Below, one piece after another: positions 47,756 through 55,660 of a stretch of DNA of 64,000 nucleotides. Each line of letters begins with the position of its first letter. The first letter of the stretch is position 1. The notes beneath the pieces were generated by a model that had not been told where the DNA came from, made no database searches, and saw only the letters and a program-made list of their open reading frames with translations. Source of the stretch: Desulfobotulus alkaliphilus. GTDB lineage: Bacteria; Desulfobacterota; Desulfobacteria; Desulfobacterales; ASO4-4. The translations under genes were made by a program, and so were the position numbers. The stretch lies in assembly GCF_007830435.1 (NCBI RefSeq), contig NZ_VLLC01000016.1, positions 15,103-79,102 of the forward strand, given 5' to 3'.

Positions 47756-47824
47756 GTGGCATCGGGCAGGAGGAAAGTCCCCTGCGTTTTTTTGTCGGTT
47801 GTCAATTTCACAAGGAGGTTTGCC

Positions 47825-48172
47825 ATGGAAAAAGAGACCCTGATCAAAAATATTGCCTTTTCAGAAGCCCTTCCCCTTGCTTCTCTGGTGGACTATGAGG
47901 AAGGCCGTGTGGTCAGCCGGACCCTTGCCCAGAAAAAGGGCGTTGGCATGACGCTTTTTGCCTTTGCCAAGGGAGAGGGGATCAGCGCCCATGCTTCCAC
48001 GGGTGATGCCTTTGTTTATATTCTGGATGGAGACCACGCTGTGATCACCATTGATGAAAAGGTTCTGACCCTTAAAGCCGGAGAGAGTGTGGTGATGCCC
48101 GCAGGCATCCCCCATGCGCTGGATGCGGAAGAACCTTTTAAGATGCTGCTGGTTGTGGTGAAACCGGAGTAA
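47825..48172 (+). CDS. Cupin domain protein
   Basis: This small cupin of 115 residues has the single beta-barrel motifs GEGISAHASTGDAFVYILDG and VVMPAGIPHALDAEEPFKM. The metal-binding histidines are partly conserved (His in ISAHAS and PHAL). Similar short cupins in anaerobes have unknown function. AAGGAGGTTTGCC gives a strong ribosome site. It sits between two MITE copies and behind an FNR-type site, so oxygen or redox control is likely. Before the second insertion it would have been directly followed by comF. Confidence 0.87.
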   Translation: MEKETLIKNIAFSEALPLASLVDYEEGRVVSRTLAQKKGVGMTLFAFAKGEGISAHASTGDAFVYILDGDHAVITIDEKVLTLKAGESVVMPAGIPHALDAEEPFKMLLVVVKPE

Positions 48173-48186
48173 TTTCAAATGAAAAA

Positions 48187-48410
48187 TCTGATTACTACCC
48201 TGACTCAGCCACAGCCTGCTGGTCCGGTTGTTGTAGGCCCATGGTGCGGGCTTTAATACGGGCAGGCGCAAGGCCTGCCCCTACGAATGTTTTTTACGGC
48301 CCTGTTTTGTGTAGGGGCACCCTTTACGGGTGCCCGCGAACATGCTTAAAATCTGGTCATATAATTTCCATGATTAAGGTTCGTATGGCTGAAAGACAGT
48401 GGTAATCAGA
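48187..48410 (+). mobile_element. MITE-like element, copy C (224 bp, 8-bp target duplication over comF start)
   Basis: The ends TCTGATTACTACC and GTGGTAATCAGA, and two intact hairpins (GGGCAGGC.../...GCCTGCCC; GGGCACCC.../...GGGTGCCC), mark a 224-base copy. It is flanked by ATGAAAAA at 48179-48186 and 48411-48418. The duplicated octamer contains the comF start codon, so the element sits between comF and its original ribosome site. Confidence 0.87.
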
Positions 48411-49175
48411 ATGAAAAATGCCGTTTTCCCATGGTCCCGGCTTCTGGGCCGGGGCCTTCTTCCCCATGCCTGCAGGCTTTGCAGGGAACCCCTGGACTGG
48501 CCCGACGGGGGGGCAGAAAAATCCTGTCTTACCCCCTTTTTCTGTCCTCCCTGTGCAAAGGATCTTCCTCCCCTTGTCCAGCCATTCTGCAGGATCTGCG
48601 GTCTTCCCTTTGAAACGGGTGAAGGAGAACATGCCTGCGGTCACTGCCTTGCCCATCCCCCGGCCTTTGAAATGGCCAGAGCCGCCTGTCATTTTGAAGG
48701 CAATCTCATGGATATCATCCATCGCTTCAAGTATCAGGGACGTACGGATCTGGCAGCTCCCCTGGGCCGCATGATGGCCATGACCTTTGACCGGTACTTC
48801 AGTGTCATCCCCCATCGTATCCTGCCCGTTCCCATGACAGATAAAGGCTTGCGGAAGCGGGGATTCAATCAGGCCATACTTCTGGCAAAGGCCTTTATGG
48901 ATGCCATGGGCTGGAAACCCGGAGCAGGGCCTGTGCTGGATACGAAAAGCCTTGTGCGTCTGCGCCATGATGCCTCACAGACCGGTCTGGGCAGGGCCGG
49001 AAGGCGGGCCAATGTCAGGGGCGCTTTTGGCGTAAGGGCTTCCATGGGGGGTGAGAATGTAGTACTGGTGGACGATGTGTTCACTACGGGTGCCACGGTC
49101 AATGCCTGCACCCGTGAACTGCTGAAGGCCGGGGTCCGCTCTGTGGCGGTGCTCACTGCAGGCCACCGGCCCTGA
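48411..49175 (+). CDS. comF: ComF family phosphoribosyltransferase-like protein
   Basis: This 254-residue protein has an N-terminal zinc-finger region (CRLCREPLDW, CPPCAKDLP, CRICGLPF, CGHC) and a C-terminal phosphoribosyltransferase fold with the PRPP loop VVLVDDVFTTGATVN (about 218-232). ComF proteins aid DNA uptake in competent bacteria. In non-competent bacteria the role is unclear. The start codon lies in the target duplication of the adjoining MITE and has no good ribosome site. GTG 48399, inside the element, is an alternative start. Expression may be reduced. Confidence 0.87.
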   Translation: MKNAVFPWSRLLGRGLLPHACRLCREPLDWPDGGAEKSCLTPFFCPPCAKDLPPLVQPFCRICGLPFETGEGEHACGHCLAHPPAFEMARAACHFEGNLMDIIHRFKYQGRTDLAAPLGRMMAMTFDRYFSVIPHRILPVPMTDKGLRKRGFNQAILLAKAFMDAMGWKPGAGPVLDTKSLVRLRHDASQTGLGRAGRRANVRGAFGVRASMGGENVVLVDDVFTTGATVNACTRELLKAGVRSVAVLTAGHRP

Positions 49176-49266
49176 GTCTGTTATTGATCGGCAATCCACT
49201 GGTAATGCCTGAGATGGGATGCTGCCCCCATGGGTCAGCACCGTTTTTATATCCAAGGAGATCTTC

Positions 49267-50043
49267 ATGGAAAAGATTGCTGCCAGTGTTTTTCAGTTTG
49301 ATGTAATCAGGGGAGGGGTGGCTGAAAACCGGGCCCTTGTCATGGAGGCGCTGGAGCATTGTCCCTCCGGGCTTGTGGTGCTGCCGGAAATGTGGTCCTG
49401 TGGGTTCGACTATAAACACCTTGATACCCACGCCCTTGGAACGGAAGAAATCCTTAAGGACCTTTCGGACATGGCCCGCCGCCGCAGCCTTGTCATTGTG
49501 GGCAGTCTGCCCGTGTCTGAGGGGGGAAGTATTTACAATGTGGCCCATGTCATGGATGCCGATGGTCGTCTGGCTGGCAGCTACAGCAAAACCCATCTCT
49601 TCACGGCCGGAGGCGAGGGCAGGGGCTTTGCTGCCGGAAGCTCTGCCGGTGTTTTTGAAACCATGGCAGGCCCCGTGGGGGTGATGATCTGCTATGATCT
49701 GCGTTTTCCTGAGCTTTCCAGAACCCTTATGGATAAAGGGGCCCGTATTCTGGCCGTTCCTGCCCAGTGGCCCGCTGTCCGGAGAACCCACTGGCAGACC
49801 CTCGCCCGTGCCAGAGCCATAGAAAATCAGCTTTTTGTGGTGGCAGCCAACCGCTGCGGAGAGGACGGCGAGCTTCGCTATCCGGGCAGTTCCCTCATTG
49901 TATCTCCCACGGATCAGGTTCTTGTGGATATGGGAGAAGGACCGGGCCTTGCCACGGCAGAGCTGGATTTTTCCCTCATGGATGACTACAGGAAGGCCAT
50001 ACCCTGCCTGAGGGAGCGCAGGCCGGAGGTCTATGCCCTATGA
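49267..50043 (+). CDS. Nitrilase superfamily omega-amidase-like hydrolase
   Basis: This 258-residue carbon-nitrogen hydrolase has the catalytic triad Glu41 (VVLPEMW), Lys108 (YSKTHLF) and Cys142 (ICYDLRFPE). The sequence is closest in pattern to omega-amidase / NIT2-YafV proteins, which hydrolyse alpha-ketoglutaramate and thus repair a glutamine transamination product. The exact substrate is not proven. CAAGGAGATCTTC precedes ATG. The stop overlaps the next start (ATGA), so it is coupled to pgeF. Confidence 0.87.
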   Translation: MEKIAASVFQFDVIRGGVAENRALVMEALEHCPSGLVVLPEMWSCGFDYKHLDTHALGTEEILKDLSDMARRRSLVIVGSLPVSEGGSIYNVAHVMDADGRLAGSYSKTHLFTAGGEGRGFAAGSSAGVFETMAGPVGVMICYDLRFPELSRTLMDKGARILAVPAQWPAVRRTHWQTLARARAIENQLFVVAANRCGEDGELRYPGSSLIVSPTDQVLVDMGEGPGLATAELDFSLMDDYRKAIPCLRERRPEVYAL

Positions 50044-50789
50044 TCCGGCCCCATGGTATTGAACTTCTCCGGCTGCCGGGTGTGGTCCATGGTTTTTTTG
50101 ACCGCAGCGGCGGTGTCAGTCTACCCCCTGCCGACAGTCTTAACCTTGCCCATGGAGAGGACGGGGAAGAAGCAGTGGCGGAAAACCGGCGGCGGGTGCT
50201 GGCTTTCTTTGGTGGTGATATGGATCTTGTTACCCTGCGGCAGGTGCATGGAAAAGGGGTGGTCTGCGTTGAGGCAGGTGATGGGCGGAAGGACGGTCTT
50301 GCCGATGCCCTCGCACCGGAAGCCGATGCCCTGTGCACGGATATTCCGGGTAAGCTCCTCATGATTCTCACGGCAGACTGTCAGGCCATTCTTTTTTCAG
50401 ACCCTTTTAAAAAGGTGGTGGCTGCCGCCCATGCCGGATGGCGGGGGAGTGTGCAGAATATTGTGGCGGCAACAGTGGATACCATGGTTAAGCGGTATGG
50501 GTGCAGGCCGGAGGATATCCGTGCGGGTATCGGGCCATCCCTCGGGCCTTGCTGTGCGGAGTTTATTCACTGGAAAAATGAACTGCCTTCTGCCTTTGCC
50601 TCCTTTCGCAGGGAGGGGGATCTTTTTGATTTCTGGGCCATTACAAAAAAGCAGTTGACGGATGCCGGGCTGAAGCCGGATCATATCGCCAGTCTGAATG
50701 CCTGCACCCGCTGTGACATGCGCTGGTTTTCCTTTCGCAGGGAAAAAAATACGGGACGCCTCGGCGCTGTGATCGGGCTTTTGCCTTAG
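50040..50789 (+). CDS. pgeF: Laccase-domain protein / purine nucleoside phosphorylase (YfiH family)
   Basis: This 249-residue Cu/Zn-dependent family member starts with HGFFDRSGGVS. The metal and active-site residues appear in QVHGKGVVCVE, TADCQAILF and AAAHAGWRGSVQN, with a C-terminal cysteine in NACTRCDMRWFSFRRE. YfiH/YlmD proteins act on purine nucleosides or as a peptidoglycan editing factor in E. coli. Which applies here is unknown. It overlaps the nitrilase stop by four bases. A MITE copy follows. Confidence 0.9.
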   Translation: MIRPHGIELLRLPGVVHGFFDRSGGVSLPPADSLNLAHGEDGEEAVAENRRRVLAFFGGDMDLVTLRQVHGKGVVCVEAGDGRKDGLADALAPEADALCTDIPGKLLMILTADCQAILFSDPFKKVVAAAHAGWRGSVQNIVAATVDTMVKRYGCRPEDIRAGIGPSLGPCCAEFIHWKNELPSAFASFRREGDLFDFWAITKKQLTDAGLKPDHIASLNACTRCDMRWFSFRREKNTGRLGAVIGLLP

Positions 50790-50833
50790 AATAAAGATCG
50801 TGGAATAAACAGATCTGTCCATATAAAATGTAA

Positions 50834-51059
50834 TCTGATTACTACCCTGACTCAGCCACAGCTTGCTGGTCCAGTTTTTGTCAGGCCCATGGTGCGAGCT
50901 TTAATACGGGCAGGCGCAAGGCCTGCCCCTACGAATGGGTTTTATGTCCCCTGTTTTGTAGGGGCACCCTTTACGGGTGCCCGCTGACAAGCGTACAGTC
51001 TGGTTATGTAATTCCCATGGCCTTAATTTTCGTAGGGTTGAAAGATAGTGGTAGTCAGA
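50834..51059 (+). mobile_element. MITE-like element, copy D (226 bp)
   Basis: TCTGATTACTACC at the left end and GTGGTAGTCAGA at the right end bound 226 bases with both internal hairpins intact. The flanking octamers (AAATGTAA and ATGAATAA) do not match, so the duplication has decayed or the copy has recombined. It has the same orientation as copies B and C. It lies between pgeF and the selD operon. Confidence 0.8.
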
Positions 51060-51094
51060 ATGAATAATGATTTCATTTCCAGGGGAAAGGCGTG

Positions 51095-51412
51095 ATGACC
51101 ATAAAAAACCACAGAAAAAGACTGGAAGATCTTTTTTTCCGTCTGCATTATCTTGGAAAAAACTGGCGTCAGATTCTCCATCTGGCATTGGGAACCGCCC
51201 ATTTTGGGGTGAATAACCAGAATTTTTCAGCAGATCATTCCCTGTTCCGGGTGAAGGGCCTTAAAAAAATTACGGGCCTTCCCGGACGTATCCGGATGAT
51301 GCGGGCAAGGGCCTTCATGGGGTTTATTCCCCTGAAGGATGCCGTGCGGATTTTCCCCGGATATGCAAAACGGCACGGCTATGGGGAAAAAGGAAAAAAT
51401 CATGAATCATGA
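51095..51412 (+). CDS. Hypothetical basic protein upstream of selD
   Basis: This 105-residue protein is strongly basic, with aromatic and histidine-rich segments (RLHYLGKNWRQILHLALGTAHFG). It has no membrane segment or known motif. AGGGGAAAGG precedes ATG 51095, and GTG 51092 is equally close. Its end overlaps the start of selD by 11 bases, so the two are translationally coupled and may share a task, but no selenium role is known to me. Confidence 0.6.
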   Translation: MTIKNHRKRLEDLFFRLHYLGKNWRQILHLALGTAHFGVNNQNFSADHSLFRVKGLKKITGLPGRIRMMRARAFMGFIPLKDAVRIFPGYAKRHGYGEKGKNHES

Positions 51413-52454
51413 AATCTACAGACCGGCACTTACGGAAAAGGTAAAGGCTGCGGGCTGAGCGGCCAAGCTGGCTCCAGGGGTTCTGGAGCGTGTGATGAAA
51501 AGCCTGCATCCCCATTGTCCGCCGGAGGTGATGGCCGGAACAAGGCACAGTGAAGATGCCGGGGTGTACCGGCTTTCCGATGAAATGGCACTGGTGCAGA
51601 CCCTCGACTTTCTGACGCCCATGGTGGATGACCCGAAAGATTTCGGCCGCATTGCTGCGGCCAACGCCTTGAGCGATGTCTATGCCATGGGTGGCAAACC
51701 CCTTACGGCCATGAACATTGTCTGTTTTCCCGCAGGGGATCTGCCGGAAAGGGTGCTGGAAGAAGTGCTGGCAGGGGGGCTGGAAAAAATTGAGGAGGCC
51801 GGGGCCGTACTCCTTGGGGGGCACAGCGTGGAGGATCCTGAGTTCAAATACGGGCTTTCCGTGACAGGGCTTGTGCATCCGAAGCATATGGTGGCCAATG
51901 GCGGTGCAAGGCCCGGTGATGTACTGATCCTCACCAAGCCCATAGGTACCGGTGTTCTGACAACGGCCATCAAGGGAAAACTGGCTTCCGAAGAGGCCGC
52001 TTCCCTTATGATAAGGTCCATGGCCTGTCTGAATCGTGTGGCCGCAGAAATTTTCTGCCGCTTTTCCGTCCATGCCATGACAGACATTACGGGTTTCGGT
52101 CTGGCAGGTCATGGGCTGGAAATGGCAAGGGCCAGCGCATGTACTTTTGAAATTACTGCTGAAGATGTTCCTCTTCTGCCTGAGGTGAAAGACCATGCCG
52201 CCATGGGGCTGATTCCCGGTGGGGCTTACCGCAACCTTGAGTTCTGCGGCAGCCAGCTTGTCTTTGCCGAAAGTGTCCCCCGTGTTCTTCGGGATCTTGC
52301 TGTGGATCCCCAGACTTCTGGCGGGCTTTTGGCCGCTGTGGATGCGGGTCAGGCCGCATCCTGTGTTCAGGCCCTGAAGGAGGCGGGTCTGGAGGCTGCC
52401 GTTATCGGTTCCGTTGGACAGGAGGGAGGATGCGGAGAGGTGTTTTTCCGATGA
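51402..52454 (+). CDS. selD: Selenide, water dikinase, selenoprotein form (in-frame UGA = Sec19)
   Basis: This 350-residue enzyme makes selenophosphate, the selenium donor for selenocysteine. ATG 51402 follows AAAGGAAAAAATC. Codon 19 is TGA (51456-51458) in the context G-U-A-A-K, the exact place of the catalytic Cys17 of E. coli SelD, with the conserved Lys at U+3. The frame after TGA is intact to the end (HSEDAGVYRL, LGGHSVEDPEFKYG, TDITGFGLAGHGLE, DPQTSGGLL). Automatic calling would truncate it to a start at 51492. The gene implies a selenocysteine machinery elsewhere in the genome. Confidence 0.93.
51456..51489 (+). promoter_or_regulatory. selD: UGA codon and bacterial SECIS-like hairpin in selD
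   Basis: The UGA is followed 12 bases later by GCTCCAG (51471-51477), loop GGGTT, CTGGAGC (51483-51489), a perfect 7-bp stem. The loop starts with G about 20 bases after UGA. Both the distance and the leading G agree with known bacterial SECIS elements read by SelB. Confidence 0.82.
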
Positions 52455-52574
52455 AAAATGGGGTAAAGGGGAATTTCAGTTTGACCTTTTCCCGGCCCCT
52501 GTGTTATCTGAGACAGATTCCGTAGCAGGGGGCCTTTGGGTTTTCCGTGGAATTCAACACTGGCAGGGAGCAGT

Positions 52575-52793
52575 ATGCAGAAGGATGCGGTTAAAATGAT
52601 GCGGGAGCTGGCAACCTACGGCAGTCTGGGTATGAGTGTGGCCTTTTCCGTATTCATCGGAGTTTTTGCCGGTGTTATGGTGGACAGGTGGCTGGATGTT
52701 CAGCCCTTTGGTGTTCTTGCGGGGCTCTCTTTGGGTATTGCAGCGGCGTTCAGGCATATTCTCTGGATGATCCGCAGGGTGGGGAGAACCTGA
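52575..52793 (+). CDS. atpZ: AtpZ/AtpI-family F0 accessory protein
   Basis: This 72-residue protein has two membrane segments (GMSVAFSVFIGVFAGVMVDR, then PFGVLAGLSLGIAAAFRHIL). It is the small gene 1 product found ahead of atpI in deltaproteobacterial F0 operons, implicated in Mg2+/Ca2+ transport or F0 assembly. ATG 52575 has GGGAGCAGT upstream. Its stop shares one base with the atpI start (TGATG). Confidence 0.83.
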   Translation: MQKDAVKMMRELATYGSLGMSVAFSVFIGVFAGVMVDRWLDVQPFGVLAGLSLGIAAAFRHILWMIRRVGRT

Positions 52794-53182
52794 TGGGTAT
52801 TGAGGAACGCCTTGTTCATTTTGTAGTACGGGGTAACTGGGTGGTTCTGGCTCTATTTTGCAGTGCCGCTCTGTGGGTTGAAGATCCGGCCTTTTTCAGG
52901 GGGGTTCTTTTCGGGGGGCTGATCGTTACGATCAATTTTCATATGCTGGGCAGAACCCTGAAAAACTCTTTCAAGCCACCCCATCTGGCGGCAGTTCACA
53001 GCATCATAGCGAAGTATTACCTTCGCTTTATTATCAGCGGAATTATTATTTCCATTTTGATTTTCGGGCGTTTTGTGGCGCCTGTAGGTTTGGTTCTGGG
53101 TCTTTCGGTCGTTGTGGTCACCCTGTTCTGTGCGGCGATCGTGGCATTGATGAAAATTCTCTCCAGTAAGGAGGCGGCGTAA
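52793..53182 (+). CDS. atpI: ATP synthase subunit I (AtpI/AtpR-like)
   Basis: This 129-residue protein has four hydrophobic segments (VVLALFCSAALWV, FRGVLFGGLIVTINF, YYLRFIISGIIISILIF, LVLGLSVVVVTLF). Subunit I helps assemble the c-ring. The start overlaps the atpZ stop, with GGGGAGAACC before it. atpB begins two bases after its stop, so it is tightly coupled. Confidence 0.82.
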   Translation: MGIEERLVHFVVRGNWVVLALFCSAALWVEDPAFFRGVLFGGLIVTINFHMLGRTLKNSFKPPHLAAVHSIIAKYYLRFIISGIIISILIFGRFVAPVGLVLGLSVVVVTLFCAAIVALMKILSSKEAA

Positions 53183-53183
53183 C

Positions 53184-53873
53184 GTGGAGCATCCCTTTCT
53201 TATTTTCGGCTGGATTCTTGAAAAGATAGGGCTGGGACATTTTGCCCATGCCTATCCCCATGTTGTTTACTCATGGGTCGTGATGGCCATGCTCATTGGC
53301 ATCGGTTTTCTGGCTACCCGTACCATCACCATGATTCCCGGAAAACTGCAGAACTTTTTCGAACTGCTGATTTCCAGTATCGAAGACTTCATGGTGGAAA
53401 ACACCGGTGAAGAAGGTCGCTGGTTCTTTCCCATTGTGGGCACGATTTTTATCTATATTTTCGTGAGCAACCTTGTGGGACTGGTGCCGGGTTTCTTTCC
53501 GCCCACGGCCAGCCTTAACACCACGGCGTCCTGTGCCCTTGTGGTCTTTTTCATGACCCACTACATTGGGATCAAGTACCATGGGATTCACTACATTCAT
53601 CATTTTACGGGTCCCGTATGGTGGATGATTCCCATTATCCTGCCCATTGAGATCATCGGTCATCTGGCCCGTGTGCTTTCCCTCTCCTTCCGTCTTTTCG
53701 GTAACATGATGGGGCATGAGCTGGTACTGATCATTCTCTTTGTCCTTGCCGGTGCATTCTTTGCACCCCTGCCCATCATGGCCATGGGGATTTTCGTGGC
53801 ACTGGTGCAGGCCTTTGTATTCTTCCTGCTGTCTGTGATGTACTTCACAGGTTCCATGGAGCATGCCCACTGA
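53184..53873 (+). CDS. atpB: ATP synthase F0 subunit a
   Basis: This 229-residue membrane subunit provides the ion half-channels. Five or so membrane segments are seen, and the essential arginine lies in LARVLSLSFRLFGNMMGHELV near residues 161-181. The start is GTG, preceded by GGAGGCGGCGTAAC. F1 genes are not in the window, so the operon is split as in many deltaproteobacteria. Confidence 0.94.
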   Translation: MEHPFLIFGWILEKIGLGHFAHAYPHVVYSWVVMAMLIGIGFLATRTITMIPGKLQNFFELLISSIEDFMVENTGEEGRWFFPIVGTIFIYIFVSNLVGLVPGFFPPTASLNTTASCALVVFFMTHYIGIKYHGIHYIHHFTGPVWWMIPIILPIEIIGHLARVLSLSFRLFGNMMGHELVLIILFVLAGAFFAPLPIMAMGIFVALVQAFVFFLLSVMYFTGSMEHAH

Positions 53874-54019
53874 TAAGGCTTTCCCCATGACCGGATGACA
53901 GATGGTTTCCGGTCATGGTTATTCACGCGATGAACAGGCAATACTTGGGGGCCTGTTTTTTCGATACTATCCAATTACTGTTTTTTGGGGTTATTGAAAG
54001 AAGTCAAGGAGGATTTACA

Positions 54020-54304
54020 ATGGAAGCAAGTGCACTGCAGTTTTTTATCGCCTGTGTTACCGCCGCTGGTTTTGGTCTGGCCATTGCCGCATCTTTCTGT
54101 GGTCTGGCTCAGGGCATCGGCCTCAAAGCCGCCGTTGAAGGCGTTGCCCGGAATCCCGAATCTTCCGGTAAGGTAACCGTTACCATGCTGATCGGTCTTG
54201 CCATGATCGAATCCCTGTGTATTTATGCACTGGTTGTATCTCTGATTCTGATCTACGCCCACCCCCAGGCCGAAGTTATTGCTTCTCTGCTGGGTGCGAA
54301 GTAG
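54020..54304 (+). CDS. atpE: ATP synthase F0 subunit c
   Basis: This 94-residue c-ring hairpin has helix 1 rich in Gly/Ala, the polar loop VARNPESSG, and helix 2 with the ion-binding Glu64 (AMIESLCIYALV). By alignment with the Ilyobacter Na+ c-subunit, Gln31, Glu64, Ser65 and Tyr69 occupy sodium-ligand positions, whereas the Thr after Ser is Leu66. GGAGGATTTACA precedes ATG. The frame is open further upstream without homology. A strong terminator follows. Confidence 0.96.
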   Translation: MEASALQFFIACVTAAGFGLAIAASFCGLAQGIGLKAAVEGVARNPESSGKVTVTMLIGLAMIESLCIYALVVSLILIYAHPQAEVIASLLGAK

Positions 54305-54350
54305 GCATAAGTTTGTAAGCTAAGCCCCTAAGGGCCGCTTGAAAAATCAG

Positions 54351-54392
54351 AAAAGGACCGTTTTTCCTTAAAGGAGAGACGGTCCTTTTTTT
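54351..54392 (+). terminator. Terminator of the F0 operon
   Basis: AAAAGGACCGT pairs with ACGGTCCTTTT and is followed by a run of seven T. On the other strand the same bases encode the last residues and stop of the methyltransferase gene, so this hairpin is the left junction of the accessory island. Confidence 0.9.
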
Positions 54393-55660
54393 AATTGAAC
54401 AGCCCGCTGGATAATCAGCTCGGCAGCGGTGTTGCCGTGGACAGCAAAATGTTGTTTGTTCTGTACCTTGGCTGTTAGCTTTTCGACAAGGCCGGATATC
54501 TCCATTGCTGCTGACCCAACAACATAAACTCCCTCTGGAGTATCCTCGGAAAACAAAGCATCATGGTCTGAATGAGTCTTAACCAGAATAGGAAGCTTAC
54601 AGCTTTTCTTCCTGGCAGCCTTTAGCAAAGAATTTGCCGCTTCTGAAAGGGACTCATGGCTTCGCTGAACGCGTATCAATACCGGACCTCCATCGAATGT
54701 TTGCTTCAAAATAGCATCGATTCCTTTGTTTCGATGCACTGGATTGAGATCCAACCCTTCAAGTAAGACCATCGCATTCTTATCGGCAGTTCGATACGAA
54801 TCCCGCCCCTTTTCTAATAAATTCGACTTGCTTCTAATAGGACTTTCAATCCGGCTTTGAGCCAATTCAATTGCCTCCTGCGATACATCAATGCCTAGAC
54901 CGTCTCTCTTCATTAAGTGGGCGGCAACAAGAGTCGTTCCACTTCCACAGAAAGGATCCAGGACAAAATCGCCGGGGTCCGTTGATATTTCTATTATGCG
55001 TTCCAGCAGCAAGATAGGCTTCTGAGTTGGGTAGCCAACACGCTCTTTAGCTTTAGGATTCAAGTACGGTATTTCCCACACATCTGACAATGGCACTCCA
55101 ACCTTATCATCATCGAGAACCACTTCCCCATTTTCATCTCTTTGATAAATGGACTTTCCATGAGCATCGCGTGATCTTCTTTGTAATATTTGATCGATAT
55201 TAGTCGATTCTGAGTACCCATTAAAAATCCTGTTAAATTTGAAAGAACTTGTCTTTGAGTACCAATAAATATTTTGATGAGAGGGCAAAAGGCCGCTCTT
55301 GGAGTTGGACCACCGCTTATAAGACCATATTATTTCTGATCTGAAATTTTCTCTACCGAATAACTCATCTAAAATCGTCCTAATAATATGGTTAGCCGTA
55401 GGGTCACAGTGAACAAATATACTGCCTTCCTCACTCAAACAGTCTCTACACAATTTGAGCCGTAACGCCATAAACTCCGCATACTTCTTATGACACCCCC
55501 ATAGGTCGTCAAAAACAAACTCCTGACTTCTATCACGATTCCGTAACCTGTGCCTTTTCTCTGTAAAAAAAGGCGGGTCCAGATAAACCATATCTACCGA
55601 ACCGGGCTCGACGCTTTTCAGGATATCAGAGCAATCGCCGACCTGTAGCTTAATTGCCAT
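54368..55660 (-). CDS. Type II DNA methyltransferase (beta-class amino-methyltransferase)
   Basis: This 430-residue protein has motif IV first (VYLDPPFFTEKRHR, about 28-41) and SAM motif I later (VLDPFCGSGTTLVAA, about 228-242). This is the beta-class order used by N6-adenine or N4-cytosine methyltransferases. Residues ~290-430 are an extra C-terminal domain of unknown fold. AAGG precedes ATG, which overlaps the endonuclease stop by 11 bases. The last five residues (GPSLL) are encoded within the atpE terminator hairpin, so the natural C-terminus may have been replaced on insertion. Confidence 0.85.
   Translation of the reverse strand: MAIKLQVGDCSDILKSVEPGSVDMVYLDPPFFTEKRHRLRNRDRSQEFVFDDLWGCHKKYAEFMALRLKLCRDCLSEEGSIFVHCDPTANHIIRTILDELFGRENFRSEIIWSYKRWSNSKSGLLPSHQNIYWYSKTSSFKFNRIFNGYSESTNIDQILQRRSRDAHGKSIYQRDENGEVVLDDDKVGVPLSDVWEIPYLNPKAKERVGYPTQKPILLLERIIEISTDPGDFVLDPFCGSGTTLVAAHLMKRDGLGIDVSQEAIELAQSRIESPIRSKSNLLEKGRDSYRTADKNAMVLLEGLDLNPVHRNKGIDAILKQTFDGGPVLIRVQRSHESLSEAANSLLKAARKKSCKLPILVKTHSDHDALFSEDTPEGVYVVGSAAMEISGLVEKLTAKVQNKQHFAVHGNTAAELIIQRAVQLKKGPSLL

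Noticed and set aside
47484-51059. CRISPR array from regularly recurring repeats
   Set aside because: The copies are ~225 bp with inverted ends and lie between normal genes; there are no short uniform repeats with spacers and no cas genes.
51456-51458. selD as a pseudogene broken by a stop codon
   Set aside because: The stop is TGA at the catalytic Cys position, followed by a SECIS-like hairpin and an intact frame, so selenocysteine is the better explanation.
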